From Arthrobacter sp. fls2-241-R2A-200 (GTDB lineage: Bacteria; Actinomycetota; Actinomycetes; Actinomycetales; Micrococcaceae): a stretch of 64,000 bases of DNA. Under the pieces are notes generated by a model. That model searched no databases, was not told where the DNA came from, and saw only the letters and a program-made list of their open reading frames with translations. Of this stretch, positions 8,370-17,894 are shown piece by piece. Every line of letters begins with the position of its first letter. The first letter of the stretch is position 1. Where the stretch lies: assembly GCF_030209745.1 (NCBI RefSeq), contig NZ_JARVRJ010000010.1:124001-188000 (forward strand). The letters run 5' to 3'. The position numbers and the translations under genes are program-made.

Positions 8370-9752
8370 TTAGCCGTGGAGCGGCTTGCCCGCGAGGGCG
8401 AGGTGGGCTTCGCCCATTGCTTCGTTCTGGGTGGGGTGTGCGTGGACCAGCTGGGCCACGTCCTCCGGGTATGCTTCCCAGTTCACGATCAGCTGGGCCT
8501 CGCCGATCTGCTCACCCATGCGCGAGCCGATCATGTGAACGCCGACGACGGGGCCGTCCTTCTGGCGCACCAGCTTGACGAGGCCGCCCGTGCCGAGGAT
8601 GGAACTCTTGCCGTTGCCCGCAAGGTTGTATTCCTGTGTCTGCACCTGGTCGTCGCCGAACTTCTCCTTGGCGGCCTTTTCGGTGTAACCGACCGTGGCG
8701 ATTTCAGGCTCGCAGTAGGTGACCTTGGGGATGTTGATGTCCTCGACGATCACCGGGTTGAGGCCGGCGATTTCTTCCGCAACAAAAATGCCCTGCTGGT
8801 AGCCGCGGTGTGCGAGCTGGACGCCGGGAACGATGTCGCCCACTGCGTAGATGTTGCCGACGCCGGTGTGCAGGCGCTCGTTGGTGATGACAAAGCCGCG
8901 GTCGATGGTGATGCCCGCTTCTTCGTAGCCCAGGTTGGCGGTCACAGGACCGCGGCCAACGGCAACGAGGAGGAGGTCGGCTTCGAACGTCTGCCCGTCA
9001 ACCAAGGTGACCTTGACGCCGTCGTCGTTCTGTTCCACTCCCTGGAAGAAGATTCCGGTGGTGAACTTGATGCCGCGCTTCTTGAATGCACGCTCAAGGT
9101 TCTTGACGATCGCGGCGTCCTCGTTGGGAACCAAGGAGGGAAGGCCTTCGATGATGGTCACGTCGACGCCGAAGGACTTCCACACGGAAGCGAATTCGAC
9201 GCCGATGACGCCGCCACCGAGGACGATCGCGCTCTTGGGGATGTAGTCCATGGTGAGGGCTTGGTCGGAAGTGATGACCTTGCCGCCGATTTCCAGGCCG
9301 GGCAGGGAGCGGGAGTAGGAACCCGTTGCCAGGACGATGTTCTTGCCTGTGTAGGACGTGCCGTTCACGACGACGGTGTTGTTGCCCTGGAGCTTGCCTT
9401 CGCCCTCAATGACCGTGATGCCCTTGGACTTGATCAGTCCTTGGAGGCCTTTGAACTTGCCGGCGATGATGCCGTCCTTGTACGCGTTGACCGCCGACAT
9501 GTCGATGCTGTCGAGCGTGACGTTGACGCCGTACTTAGCGGAATCGCGTGCGTGGTCGGCCAGTTCGGCCGAGTGCAGGAGTGCCTTGGTGGGGATACAG
9601 CCATTGTGCAGGCAAGTCCCGCCGAGTTTTCCTTTTTCCACCAGCCCAACGGTGAACCCAAGCTGAACGGCCCGAAGGGCAGTCGCGTAGCCGCCGCTGC
9701 CGCCACCGAGTACCAGGATGTCGAATTCTTGCGCAGTTGCCTGATCGGCCAC
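8370..9752 (-). CDS. lpdA: dihydrolipoyl dehydrogenase (E3)
   Basis: The protein is 460 aa. The FAD-binding motif LVLGGGSGGYATALRA is at the N-terminus. The redox-active disulfide is in GGTCLHNGCIPTKALLH, the NAD motif VLGGGVIGVEFASVW is in the middle, and the C-terminal active-site histidine lies in HAHPTQNEAMGEAH. It reoxidises the lipoyl groups of 2-oxoacid dehydrogenase complexes. GTG 9752 is chosen because GAGGGAG lies seven bases upstream and the glycine motif is then at the standard distance. It is followed by the E2 gene, with which it forms a functional unit. Confidence 0.96.
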   Translation of the reverse strand: MADQATAQEFDILVLGGGSGGYATALRAVQLGFTVGLVEKGKLGGTCLHNGCIPTKALLHSAELADHARDSAKYGVNVTLDSIDMSAVNAYKDGIIAGKFKGLQGLIKSKGITVIEGEGKLQGNNTVVVNGTSYTGKNIVLATGSYSRSLPGLEIGGKVITSDQALTMDYIPKSAIVLGGGVIGVEFASVWKSFGVDVTIIEGLPSLVPNEDAAIVKNLERAFKKRGIKFTTGIFFQGVEQNDDGVKVTLVDGQTFEADLLLVAVGRGPVTANLGYEEAGITIDRGFVITNERLHTGVGNIYAVGDIVPGVQLAHRGYQQGIFVAEEIAGLNPVIVEDINIPKVTYCEPEIATVGYTEKAAKEKFGDDQVQTQEYNLAGNGKSSILGTGGLVKLVRQKDGPVVGVHMIGSRMGEQIGEAQLIVNWEAYPEDVAQLVHAHPTQNEAMGEAHLALAGKPLHG

Positions 9753-9976
9753 TAAAACGCTCCCTCGCGTGAACGATGGCACGGGACTACATGCCATCTG
9801 GTCTTTGGAACTTGTTCTGCCGTGATTATGCCAGCACCTAAGTTCTCTTGCATTTGTGACTATCGAGTTCACCTTAGCGAACCACCTACCCATGCTCCAC
9901 CCTCCGCGGGCGTTTGTGGAGCGCTTGTGTCCAGACTCACGTTAGCTTGTGACGCAGCCCTTCACCCCGCATAATT

Positions 9977-10026
9977 CCGGGGTTGCACAGGCAGGCGAAC
10001 ACGTTCGCCTGCCTGTGCAACCCCGG
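9977..10026. terminator. 24-bp perfect hairpin downstream of pepA
   Basis: The arms 9977-10000 and 10003-10026 are perfect inverted repeats of 24 bases separated by AC. The position, 27 bp beyond the pepA stop and upstream of lpdA, fits a terminator. No T-run follows on either side, and the length is exceptional. Confidence 0.75.
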
Positions 10027-10052
10027 GGACCCGTAGGTCCAGGGAGCCTTGC

Positions 10053-11576
10053 CTAGGCAGTGGCTCCCAAGAGGTCCTCGGCGTAGGCCACCAAGGTGCG
10101 TACCGTGCACCCGGTTCCCTGCTTGGGTGTGTATCCGTAGGGGCTCCCGTTGTTGAACGAGGGACCCGCGATGTCCACGTGGGCCCACGGAATCTGCTGG
10201 CCTTCGCCGTCGCGGCCCACGAATTCCCGCAGGAACACGGCCGCGGTCATCATGCCGCCATGGCGCTCACCAATGTTCGCGAGGTCCGCAACCTGCGAAT
10301 CGAGGCTCGGGCGCAGTTCTTCGGGCAGCGGCATCGGCCAGACGAGCTCGCCCGCCCGATCAGCTGCGGCTTTAAGTGCCGAGGTAACCGAATCCGAACC
10401 CATGACACCTGCGGTGCGCATACCGAGCGCGACCAACTGTGCACCGGTCAGCGTGGCGACGTCGATAATCGCATCGGGCTTCTCCTGGCTGGCGGCTACG
10501 ATGCCGTCGGCCATGACGAGGCGCCCTTCGGCGTCGGTGTTGAGGACCTCCACCGTCTTGCCGCCATAGATGGTCAGGACGTCCGCCGGCCGCTGGGCCG
10601 CACCCGAGGGCATGTTCTCGGCAATGCAGAGCCATGCGGTTGCCTTGACGGGCAGACCCAGGGAAGCAATGGCCAGCACGGCATTCAGCACGACGGCGGC
10701 CCCTGCCATATCGCTCTTCATGTCTCCCATGCCCAAGGCTGGCTTGATCGAAATTCCACCGGAATCGAACGTGATGCCCTTACCCACCAGCGCGATCTTG
10801 CGGGTGGCTTTTGCCGGGGCGTACTCGACTTTCACCAACCGGGGCTGCCGGGTGGAACCCTTTCCGACCCCGAGGATTCCGCCAAATCCTTCCTTTTCCA
10901 GCCGCTTCTCATCCCACACGGTCACCTTGACGGGGAGCCCCTTGGCAAGTTCCTTGGCGGACTCCGCGAAGGACTCGGGGTAGAGATGGCTCGGTGGCTG
11001 GTTCACCAGGGTGCGGGTGGCGTTGACTGCACGGGCCAAAACGACGGCGCGGTCCAGCGCGGGCTGAGCAGCTTTGGCATCAACGTCCGAAAGGATGAGG
11101 GCCTTGGCTACCGGCGTCTTCAGCCCATCCGTGCTGGATCGGTGCTCCGTGTAAGAGTAGGAACCAAGAGCGGCACCCTCCGCCACGGCCGCGACGTCGC
11201 CAATGGCCGCCGTCGGAAGTGCCAAAGTCACCGACGACAAGCCAGCGAGCTGGCGGACGGCCGAGCCGGCGGCGCGCCGCAACGACTCCTCCGAAAGTGA
11301 TTCGGTGGCGGCGAGCTTACCGACACCGGCCAGCACCAGGATTCCGGAGCCTGTCTCCGGAAGGCCCGGAAGCCTGTGGACCTGGTCCGGGGCGCCCGTG
11401 ATGCCCAGAAGCTGAAGGGAATTCTGCAGTGACTCGGCGGCCTTGGCACTCAGGGGGTTGGCCAGGAGGGCCGGCCCGTCCGTACCTTGCGCAACTCCGA
11501 TGACGAGTGCGTCGCTGGAGGCCTTTTTCAGGTCCTTAGCGATGATGCCCAGGATGATGTCAGTAGTCTTGACCAC
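10053..11576 (-). CDS. pepA: leucyl aminopeptidase (M17 family)
   Basis: The protein is 507 aa, normal for PepA. The C-terminal catalytic domain carries VGKGITFDSGGISIKP, the metal-site motif NTDAEGRLVMADG, and SDMAGAAVVLNA. These supply the two-zinc site and catalytic Lys/Arg residues. It removes N-terminal amino acids from peptides in the cytosol. The gene starts with GTG at 11576, with GAGGAAA about ten bases before it. It is divergent from the PAC2 gene. Confidence 0.95.
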   Translation of the reverse strand: MVKTTDIILGIIAKDLKKASSDALVIGVAQGTDGPALLANPLSAKAAESLQNSLQLLGITGAPDQVHRLPGLPETGSGILVLAGVGKLAATESLSEESLRRAAGSAVRQLAGLSSVTLALPTAAIGDVAAVAEGAALGSYSYTEHRSSTDGLKTPVAKALILSDVDAKAAQPALDRAVVLARAVNATRTLVNQPPSHLYPESFAESAKELAKGLPVKVTVWDEKRLEKEGFGGILGVGKGSTRQPRLVKVEYAPAKATRKIALVGKGITFDSGGISIKPALGMGDMKSDMAGAAVVLNAVLAIASLGLPVKATAWLCIAENMPSGAAQRPADVLTIYGGKTVEVLNTDAEGRLVMADGIVAASQEKPDAIIDVATLTGAQLVALGMRTAGVMGSDSVTSALKAAADRAGELVWPMPLPEELRPSLDSQVADLANIGERHGGMMTAAVFLREFVGRDGEGQQIPWAHVDIAGPSFNNGSPYGYTPKQGTGCTVRTLVAYAEDLLGATA

Positions 11577-11840
11577 GAGGATGTTTCCTCACTTCTCTCT
11601 GCATTGCTTGGCGGCGCCGCATGTTTGGCGGCCTGCACGGTACACGTCCGGCGTCTTCTTGCGACGGCGGTCTTGGTCTTCGGGCCGCCAGGGCGGTCCG
11701 TTTCGATCGTAGTCTCTCAGGTGCCGGGGACAGCAATTAAATGAGAGCTGCGGCACACCGGAGGCAGGAATGCCAAGACGCGCCGCAGCGTTGCACTACT
11801 ACAGAGAATCCCATTGTCCTGCCCCGTGAAAGGAAACGCC

Positions 11841-12779
11841 GTGTTTGAACGGATATCCGGCTCGCTCCTCAGCCCGGAATCGCTCTATGCGAGCAACATC
11901 GAAACCTTCCACAGCCCCGAATTGCGTGGTCTGAACATGGTCATGGGGTTCACGGGCTTTGCCGACGCCGGAAATGTTGTTCGCCAAATCAACGCCGAAC
12001 TGCTGGACCAGCTCGACGTCGAGGTGGTGGCCATGTTCGACGCTGACCAACTCATCGACTACCGATCACGTCGACCCCACATCAGCTTCGTGGAAGACCA
12101 CGTGCAGGACTATCAGCCGCCGCAGCTGGGCCTGTACAAGCTCAAGGATGGGCTCGGCCAGCCGTTTTTGCTGCTTGCCGGATTTGAGCCCGACCTGCAG
12201 TGGGAGCGATTTGCAAGGGCCGTTGTCGGAATAGTGGAAAAGCTCGACGTCAACCTGGTGACCTGGATCCACTCGATTCCCATGCCCGTCCCTCACACGC
12301 GGCCGATCGGGGTCACGGTACACGGCAATCGCCCGGAACTCATTGAAGGCATATCCAGTTGGAAACCCACGGTGGAAGTGCCCGCTGCCATCGGCCACAT
12401 CTTGGAACTGCGTCTCACAGAGGCCGAGCGCAACGTTGCCGGCTATGTGATGCACGTGCCGCACTATCTCTCGGAGGCTGAATACCCGCCTGCCGCTGTT
12501 GCCGGACTGGAGTACTTGGGGGCCGCAACGTCCCTCATGCTGCCAACTGACCGGCTGCGGGAAGCGGGGCGGGAAGTCGGCCGACAGATCGCCGAACAGA
12601 TCGAGTCGTCCGAAGAAGTCCAAGCCGTCGTCGCCAATCTTGAAATGCGCTACGACGAGAAGTCCGAAGGTGTGGTGCGGCGGTCCCTTCTCGCTGACGA
12701 GAACGATGAGCTCCCCAACGCAGAGGACATCGGTGCAGCGGTGGAAGCGTACCTGGCACGGAAAGACTCGCCTCAATAA
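11841..12779 (+). CDS. PAC2 family protein (proteasome assembly chaperone-like)
   Basis: The protein is 312 aa. It has the actinobacterial PAC2 features: early LRGLNMVMGFTGFADAGNVV, the GIPMPVPHTRPIGVT-like middle stretch (residues SIPMPVPHTRPI), and ALLLPTDRLREAGREVG-like C-terminal helices. PAC2 proteins resemble archaeal and eukaryotic proteasome-assembly chaperones; the bacterial role is unclear. GTG 11841 is favoured because AAAGGA lies six bases upstream; an ATG nine codons earlier has no such site. Pairing with pepA and a tricorn protease in the same neighbourhood hints at protein turnover, but this is only context. Confidence 0.88.
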   Translation: MFERISGSLLSPESLYASNIETFHSPELRGLNMVMGFTGFADAGNVVRQINAELLDQLDVEVVAMFDADQLIDYRSRRPHISFVEDHVQDYQPPQLGLYKLKDGLGQPFLLLAGFEPDLQWERFARAVVGIVEKLDVNLVTWIHSIPMPVPHTRPIGVTVHGNRPELIEGISSWKPTVEVPAAIGHILELRLTEAERNVAGYVMHVPHYLSEAEYPPAAVAGLEYLGAATSLMLPTDRLREAGREVGRQIAEQIESSEEVQAVVANLEMRYDEKSEGVVRRSLLADENDELPNAEDIGAAVEAYLARKDSPQ

Positions 12780-12802
12780 ATCATCTTTGAGGAGCTACCG
12801 GG

Positions 12803-12814
12803 CATAATCGAAGG
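12803..12814 (+). promoter_or_regulatory. -10 element of a probable leaderless transcript (MFS gene)
   Basis: CATAAT at 12803-12808 lies six bases before the GTG start at 12815. The nearest GAGGAG is about twenty bases from the start, too far to serve it. Confidence 0.4.
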
Positions 12815-14179
12815 GTGAATTCTCCCCGCGCATGGCTCATCTGGACGATCGGCGTTTTTGCGTACTTGGTGGCCGTAGCGCAACGAACCTCGTTCGGTGT
12901 GGCCGGACTGGAGGCCACTGAACGGTTCCACGCCAGTGCCTCGGCCATCTCCTTTTTCACCGTCTTGCAGCTGTTGGTCTACGCGGGGCTGCAGATTCCG
13001 GTCGGCGTGCTGGTGGACAGGTTCGGCTCCCGGGCCATGGTTGCCGGCGGCGCAGTGCTCATGGGGCTCGGTCAGTTACAGCTGGCCTTTGCAGACAGCG
13101 TGCCCGGCGGTGTTCTGGGCAGGGTTCTGGTCGGCGCGGGGGACGCGATGACCTTCATCTCCGTGGTGCGCCTCGTGCCGCTGTGGTTTGCTCCGTCAAA
13201 GGTTCCACTGGTTACGCAACTCACGGGCATGTGCGGGCAACTGGGTCAACTCTTTAGCGTTGTGCCGTTTGCCCTGCTTCTCCACTCAGCCGGATGGACG
13301 CCGGCATTCCTGACGCTGGCCTCCATGTCCGTTCTTGCTGTTGTCTTGGTGGTTGTCATGCTCAGGGACGCGCCTCCAGGCCATCCGGCTCCGGCAACCG
13401 GGCAAGGAATGCGGGCTACCGCCGTGTCCTTGTCCCGAGCTTGGAAACAGCCCGGGACGCGCTTGGGGTTGTGGAGTCACTTTACGGTCCAGTTCAGTGG
13501 GAACCTGTTCGCAATGACGTGGGGCTACCCGTTCCTGCTGTCCGCGCAGGGTTTGGATGCCGGAACTGTATCGGCACTCATGGCACTTTTTGTGGCGACG
13601 GCGATCATCTCCGGTCCCGGCGTGGGACGCTTCGTATCGAGGCACCCCATGCGCCGATCTGCGATGGTCCTCCTGATCACCACGGCCACAGCATTGGTCT
13701 GGGCTGTTGTATTGCTTCTGCCTGAACGGGCACCCCTGTGGCTCTTGGTGGTGTTGGTGGTGGTGCTCGCCTTGGGCGGTCCGGGATCGATGATCGGTTT
13801 TGACTTCGCCCGTACGTTCAATCCGTCGCACAGGATCGGCACGGCCACAGGGATCGTCAACGTCGGCGGCTTTATCGCAGCGCTGGTGGCCATCTATCTC
13901 ATAGGCCTTGTTCTCGATGTACTCAACGCCAGCGGATTCTCCGGCGGCAACCTGTACGGCCTGGCACCCTTCCGGGTAGCCCTCAGCGTTCAATTTGTTT
14001 TGCTGGGCTTGGGAACGGTCCTCATCCTGGCTTCCCGTCGGAAGGTCCGGCGACAGATGGCAGCGCAGGGAACGCACGTTCCGCCGCTGGTAACGGTCTT
14101 GGTGCGGCAGCAGCGGGAACGCGCAGAGAGGCGACGTGCAGCTCGCTCGGCCGACCGCGAGCGGGACAACAATCGCTAA
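12815..14179 (+). CDS. MFS transporter
   Basis: The protein is 454 aa with about twelve hydrophobic helices and the cytoplasmic loop 2-3 motif VLVDRFGSRAMVAGGA typical of the major facilitator superfamily. The N-terminus (RAWLIWTIGVFAYLVAV) is the usual start of a broad actinobacterial MFS subfamily. The C-terminus is a basic cytoplasmic tail rich in Arg. The transported compound cannot be inferred. The gene lies 36 bp after the PAC2 gene. Confidence 0.93.
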   Translation: MNSPRAWLIWTIGVFAYLVAVAQRTSFGVAGLEATERFHASASAISFFTVLQLLVYAGLQIPVGVLVDRFGSRAMVAGGAVLMGLGQLQLAFADSVPGGVLGRVLVGAGDAMTFISVVRLVPLWFAPSKVPLVTQLTGMCGQLGQLFSVVPFALLLHSAGWTPAFLTLASMSVLAVVLVVVMLRDAPPGHPAPATGQGMRATAVSLSRAWKQPGTRLGLWSHFTVQFSGNLFAMTWGYPFLLSAQGLDAGTVSALMALFVATAIISGPGVGRFVSRHPMRRSAMVLLITTATALVWAVVLLLPERAPLWLLVVLVVVLALGGPGSMIGFDFARTFNPSHRIGTATGIVNVGGFIAALVAIYLIGLVLDVLNASGFSGGNLYGLAPFRVALSVQFVLLGLGTVLILASRRKVRRQMAAQGTHVPPLVTVLVRQQRERAERRRAARSADRERDNNR

Positions 14180-14261
14180 GCTGCTTGCTGCGGCCGGCGT
14201 CTTATCCACATAGGGTCATTTGCCGCTGTCCGCTCACGCCGCGGTGGCCGAAGGTGGGGTT

Positions 14262-15608
14262 ATGACCACCAACGAGACGCTGAGCATCCAGCAACCAGAA
14301 GACATCCTCGGCTATGTTCCCCACATGCTGGGCTACTGCCCGGAAGACAGCCTTGTCGCCATCACCATGCAAGGCAAGGCTCTTGGGGCTACGCTGCGGG
14401 TGGACCTGCCACAACGGACACCGAGCTCATCGCGACTGGCGGCATGGCTTGCGGCATTTTCGGACCAGATCCGGGGCTACCTCATTTCGGACAGGGATGC
14501 CGACGGCGTGCTGCTGGTTGTGTACACCGATCACGGTTGGAGCGATCACACAGTGACCAGCGCCGCAACGCCGTTGCTGGAGGCCCTCCAGCACAGCCTC
14601 GACGAGGTTGGTTTGCCAGTGCGGGATGCGTGGTTGGTCGGGTCGGAGTATTGGCGCAGCGCGTATTGCTCCGATGAACAATGCTGCCCGCAGCCGGGAT
14701 TGCCGGTGGCGATGATCACCAACAGCCACCTAAGCGCCGAGATGGTATTCCGCGGCAGCAGCATCGGGCCGTCTCCAAGAAGCGAGCATCAACGGCGGAA
14801 CTCCTCTGACGCTATTTGCTTGGGCCCCAAGGTAGAGGCTGCCGAAGCCCGTTTTTCACTTTCGTTGTCAGGAAGATGGCGCAGCGAACGTTGTTTCGAC
14901 GCCGTCCTTGACGTGTGGCGCGGCGTGCTGGCCGGAAGCCGCCATCAGGTCCACCTGTGTGCGGAAACCGATGAGGACCTCATCGGCTTCCTGAGGGCTA
15001 CGCTCAAAGTGCCCGCATGGAGGGACGCAGTGGTGGTGATGTCGGCCGCTGGCTCCGAGTGCGCCAAGTCCGGTGCAGAAGCCTTTGGGCTGTTTAGCGG
15101 TGACGATTCAGATCCGCTCCCTTTCGACCCCTACCTGTTGGGTGGGCAGTGCTTCGGCGCTCCGAGTGGCGCCGCGGGGACAGAAGAGGATGCGCGGCGT
15201 CGTGGTGGCGTCGGCGGGGATAGCGAACGTGCCCGAGGCGGCGACCCCGTTAGGGGTGAGGACATGGACCGGCCTGGTGTCTACACCTACGGCGATGTCT
15301 TGCTGGGCGAACAACCCGACATCCCTGATTGGAGCTGCATGGACGCACTTCAGCGCCTGCTCGGCGTGCTCTGCGGTGACGGAGAACAGGGAGAAGCATC
15401 AGCTGCGGCGTTGACGCTGCAAGCATGGGTGGCCTGGTGCAAGGGGAGAGGCTCTCATGCTCACGCCTGCCTGGTTCGGGCACTGGAAGCCTGCCCCGGC
15501 TATCGCTTCGCGGAGTTGTTCACGGGCATCCTCGGCGAAGGGAGCCTATGTGGGTGGGCTCGGAGTCCGGAGTCTGCGTGGCGACGAGGCAGCGGCGTCG
15601 CTTCCTAA
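14262..15608 (+). CDS. DUF4192 domain-containing protein
   Basis: The protein is 448 aa. The conserved N-terminal motif EDILGYVPHMLGYCPEDSLV (residues about 12-31) and the downstream VVYTDHGW region identify the actinobacterial DUF4192 family, whose function is unknown. The C-terminal part has a helical stretch with EQGEASAAALTLQAWVAWCKG and RALEACPGYRFAELF, which resembles a TPR-like region. ATG 14262 follows GGTGGGG. It sits upstream of sigA with a 311-bp gap. Confidence 0.88.
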   Translation: MTTNETLSIQQPEDILGYVPHMLGYCPEDSLVAITMQGKALGATLRVDLPQRTPSSSRLAAWLAAFSDQIRGYLISDRDADGVLLVVYTDHGWSDHTVTSAATPLLEALQHSLDEVGLPVRDAWLVGSEYWRSAYCSDEQCCPQPGLPVAMITNSHLSAEMVFRGSSIGPSPRSEHQRRNSSDAICLGPKVEAAEARFSLSLSGRWRSERCFDAVLDVWRGVLAGSRHQVHLCAETDEDLIGFLRATLKVPAWRDAVVVMSAAGSECAKSGAEAFGLFSGDDSDPLPFDPYLLGGQCFGAPSGAAGTEEDARRRGGVGGDSERARGGDPVRGEDMDRPGVYTYGDVLLGEQPDIPDWSCMDALQRLLGVLCGDGEQGEASAAALTLQAWVAWCKGRGSHAHACLVRALEACPGYRFAELFTGILGEGSLCGWARSPESAWRRGSGVAS

Positions 15609-15919
15609 GGAAGAGGAGTGTTCCCTCAAGCGAACTCAGGCGAACTCTTTCAGGCGAACTCAGCTGGTTTAGACGCCACAACGTGCCACAACGGCGTTGG
15701 TTTGGCGAAACCGTGAGACAATGGATGCCGAGACCCGGTTGGGTCCGCGTTCGAATGCCTGTTGTGGCCCCTGATTCGGGAACATATCAGTGTCGTCCGG
15801 AGTTCTACTTAAGGACTCTGCAGACGGCGATCGCATTTGAAATTGATCGCGGACTTGACAGGGTCATAGTGGTGTTGCCCGCATGGTGATTCCACAGACC
15901 GCCGCTAGAAAGGTTTTCT
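15609..15919 (+). promoter_or_regulatory. sigA upstream region with candidate promoter
   Basis: This 311-bp gap holds no gene. Within it TTGATC at 15843-15848 and CATAGT at 15865-15870, 16 bases apart, form the best promoter candidate for sigA. The repeated tcaggcgaact motif just after the DUF4192 stop occurs twice between 15637 and 15660. Confidence 0.35.
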
Positions 15920-17224
15920 GTGACTCCGTCTTCCGTCGAGAAGGAACCCGCCGCCCAGGCTGAATTGACCGCTGAAGAAAAGAAAGCGGCCACGTCAGCG
16001 AAACGCGCGGCCACTCGTGCTGCCAACAAGGCCTCTGATACTGAGAAGCCGGCGCCGAAGAAGCGTGGGCCCAAGCCCGGCGCCAAGGCTGCCGCGGAAG
16101 CTGCGAACAAGTCCTCGGACGCGGACTCAGACGACAGCGCCGAAGATGAAGACTTCGACCCTGCAGCCGCCGAGGAGGTTGAAGTTGGGGACGATGACGC
16201 TGAGGATGGTTCCGTAGCAGCCAAGGACAAGGCCGCCCCGTCCGGCTCCGGTTTCGTCTACTCTGACGCGGACGACGACGATGCCCCCGTGCAGCAAGTC
16301 ATGTCAGCCGGTGCCACCGCGGACCCCGTCAAGGACTACCTCAAGCAGATCGGTAAGGTCGCCCTGCTGAACGCAGAGCAGGAAGTCGACCTCGCCCTCC
16401 GGATTGAAGCCGGACTCTTCGCGGAAGAGAAAATCAACGCGGACGATGGATCCATGGATCCCAAGCTCAAGCGTGAACTCGAGTTCGTCATCCACGATGG
16501 GAAGCGCGCCAAGAACCACCTCTTGGAAGCCAACCTTCGCTTGGTTGTTTCCTTGGCCAAGCGCTACACGGGCCGCGGAATGCTGTTCCTGGACCTGATT
16601 CAGGAAGGCAACCTGGGTTTGATCCGCGCGGTCGAGAAGTTTGATTACACCAAGGGATTCAAGTTCTCCACCTACGCCACATGGTGGATCCGCCAGGCAA
16701 TCACCCGCGCCATGGCAGACCAGGCCCGTACCATCCGCATCCCGGTGCACATGGTGGAAGTCATCAACAAGTTGGCGCGCGTCCAACGCCAAATGCTCCA
16801 GGACTTGGGCCGCGAACCCACTCCCGAAGAACTGGCCCTCGAACTCGACATGACCCCTGAAAAGGTTGTTGAAGTCCAGAAGTATGGCCGCGAGCCGATT
16901 TCGTTGCACACGCCCCTGGGTGAGGACGGCGACTCGGAGTTCGGTGACCTCATCGAAGACTCCGAAGCAGTGGTTCCCGCTGACGCTGTCAGCTTCACGT
17001 TGCTCCAGGAGCAATTGCACTCGGTTCTGGACACGTTGTCTGAACGGGAGGCCGGTGTCGTGGCGATGCGATTCGGCCTGACCGATGGCCAGCCGAAGAC
17101 TTTAGACGAAATCGGCAAGGTCTACGGTGTAACGCGTGAGCGTATCCGTCAGATCGAATCCAAGACCATGTCCAAGCTTCGCCACCCATCGCGGTCGCAG
17201 GTCCTCAGGGACTACCTGGACTAG
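15920..17224 (+). CDS. sigA: primary RNA polymerase sigma factor (RpoD/SigA)
   Basis: The protein is 434 aa. After an acidic and lysine-rich N-terminal extension of about 130 residues comes region 1.2 ([20 protein letters not shown]), region 2 with the -10 recognition helix ([20 protein letters not shown]), region 3 ([17 protein letters not shown]), and region 4 with the -35 recognition helix ([20 protein letters not shown]). This is the essential housekeeping sigma factor. GTG 15920 is preceded by AGAAAGG six bases upstream. A clear terminator follows. Confidence 0.97.
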   Translation: MTPSSVEKEPAAQAELTAEEKKAATSAKRAATRAANKASDTEKPAPKKRGPKPGAKAAAEAANKSSDADSDDSAEDEDFDPAAAEEVEVGDDDAEDGSVAAKDKAAPSGSGFVYSDADDDDAPVQQVMSAGATADPVKDYLKQIGKVALLNAEQEVDLALRIEAGLFAEEKINADDGSMDPKLKRELEFVIHDGKRAKNHLLEANLRLVVSLAKRYTGRGMLFLDLIQEGNLGLIRAVEKFDYTKGFKFSTYATWWIRQAITRAMADQARTIRIPVHMVEVINKLARVQRQMLQDLGREPTPEELALELDMTPEKVVEVQKYGREPISLHTPLGEDGDSEFGDLIEDSEAVVPADAVSFTLLQEQLHSVLDTLSEREAGVVAMRFGLTDGQPKTLDEIGKVYGVTRERIRQIESKTMSKLRHPSRSQVLRDYLD

Positions 17225-17248
17225 GAACCGCTTTCAGCAAGAGCACAG

Positions 17249-17284
17249 AGCGATCCGGCCGTGTCTTCGGCCGGGTCGCTTTTT
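17249..17284 (+). terminator. sigA terminator
   Basis: A 13-bp stem AGCGATCCGGCCG / CGGCCGGGTCGCT with one G-T pair is followed by TTTT. Confidence 0.92.
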
Positions 17285-17324
17285 GCTTCTCTGGGCTGAG
17301 CGGGTTTGGTAAGCCCATACGCAA

Positions 17325-17353
17325 CAAGGCCCCTCCCGGAGGGAGGAGCCTTG
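17325..17353 (-). terminator. hairpin downstream of the DUF7455 gene
   Basis: CAAGGC-c-CCTCCC pairs with GGGAGG-a-GCCTTG around a GGA loop. It lies about 50 bp after the stop of the minus-strand small gene. Confidence 0.6.
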
Positions 17354-17402
17354 CGATGCGTCGGATGTTGCTTACCGAGACCCAGAGACCGGGCTGTTCC
17401 GG

Positions 17403-17624
17403 TCAGTCGACCGGAACAGGGGCCTTCTCGTTGAGGCGTTCGGTTTCATCGTGCCAGTCCGAGGTCAGGGGACGAAGCGTAGCCTCGACTGCACGTGCGT
17501 GGTGGCCGCAGAAGAGCAGTTCACCGCCGGAGGTCTCGAGTACAGCGCGGACATATGCTTGGGCTCCGCAACGATCGCACCGGTCAGCGGCGTTGAGCGT
17601 GCGGGCTGCAACTGCTGTTGTCAT
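17403..17624 (-). CDS. DUF7455 family small zinc-ribbon-like protein
   Basis: The protein is 73 aa. The core is DRCDRCGAQAYVRAVL followed by LLFCGHHA, which gives a CxxC and a CxxH pair suited to zinc binding; the rest is charged. Small proteins of this kind sit beside sigA or gyrB-type genes in many Actinobacteria. The function is unknown. ATG 17624 is chosen because AAGGAGG lies six bases upstream; the longer frame upstream has no homology-like sequence. Confidence 0.88.
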   Translation of the reverse strand: MTTAVAARTLNAADRCDRCGAQAYVRAVLETSGGELLFCGHHARAVEATLRPLTSDWHDETERLNEKAPVPVD

Positions 17625-17894
17625 GTCGGCCTCCTTAGTAGTTCTGTATATCCATATAACCAGTATTCGATGCAGAACCATGGCAAGGATGGGTGACTTT
17701 CGCTGTCCGCGTATCACATGTGAGTAACGTAACGGCGCATCGGATGGCTATAGGGAGTGGCTGCGCGTACCGGAACCGAGCGGCGGCTAGCCTAGTAGGG
17801 GCAGTGTTATGCGGTTTCACGGTGTCGCGGTGACTACCCGCGCAGATGCGCCCGACAAGTACGTTTGAGCTACACCTGAAGGAGCACACTGCGA

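Noticed and set aside
8316..9755. 479-codon plus-strand frame opposite lpdA
   Set aside because: Antisense to a complete dihydrolipoyl dehydrogenase gene, with no motifs of its own.
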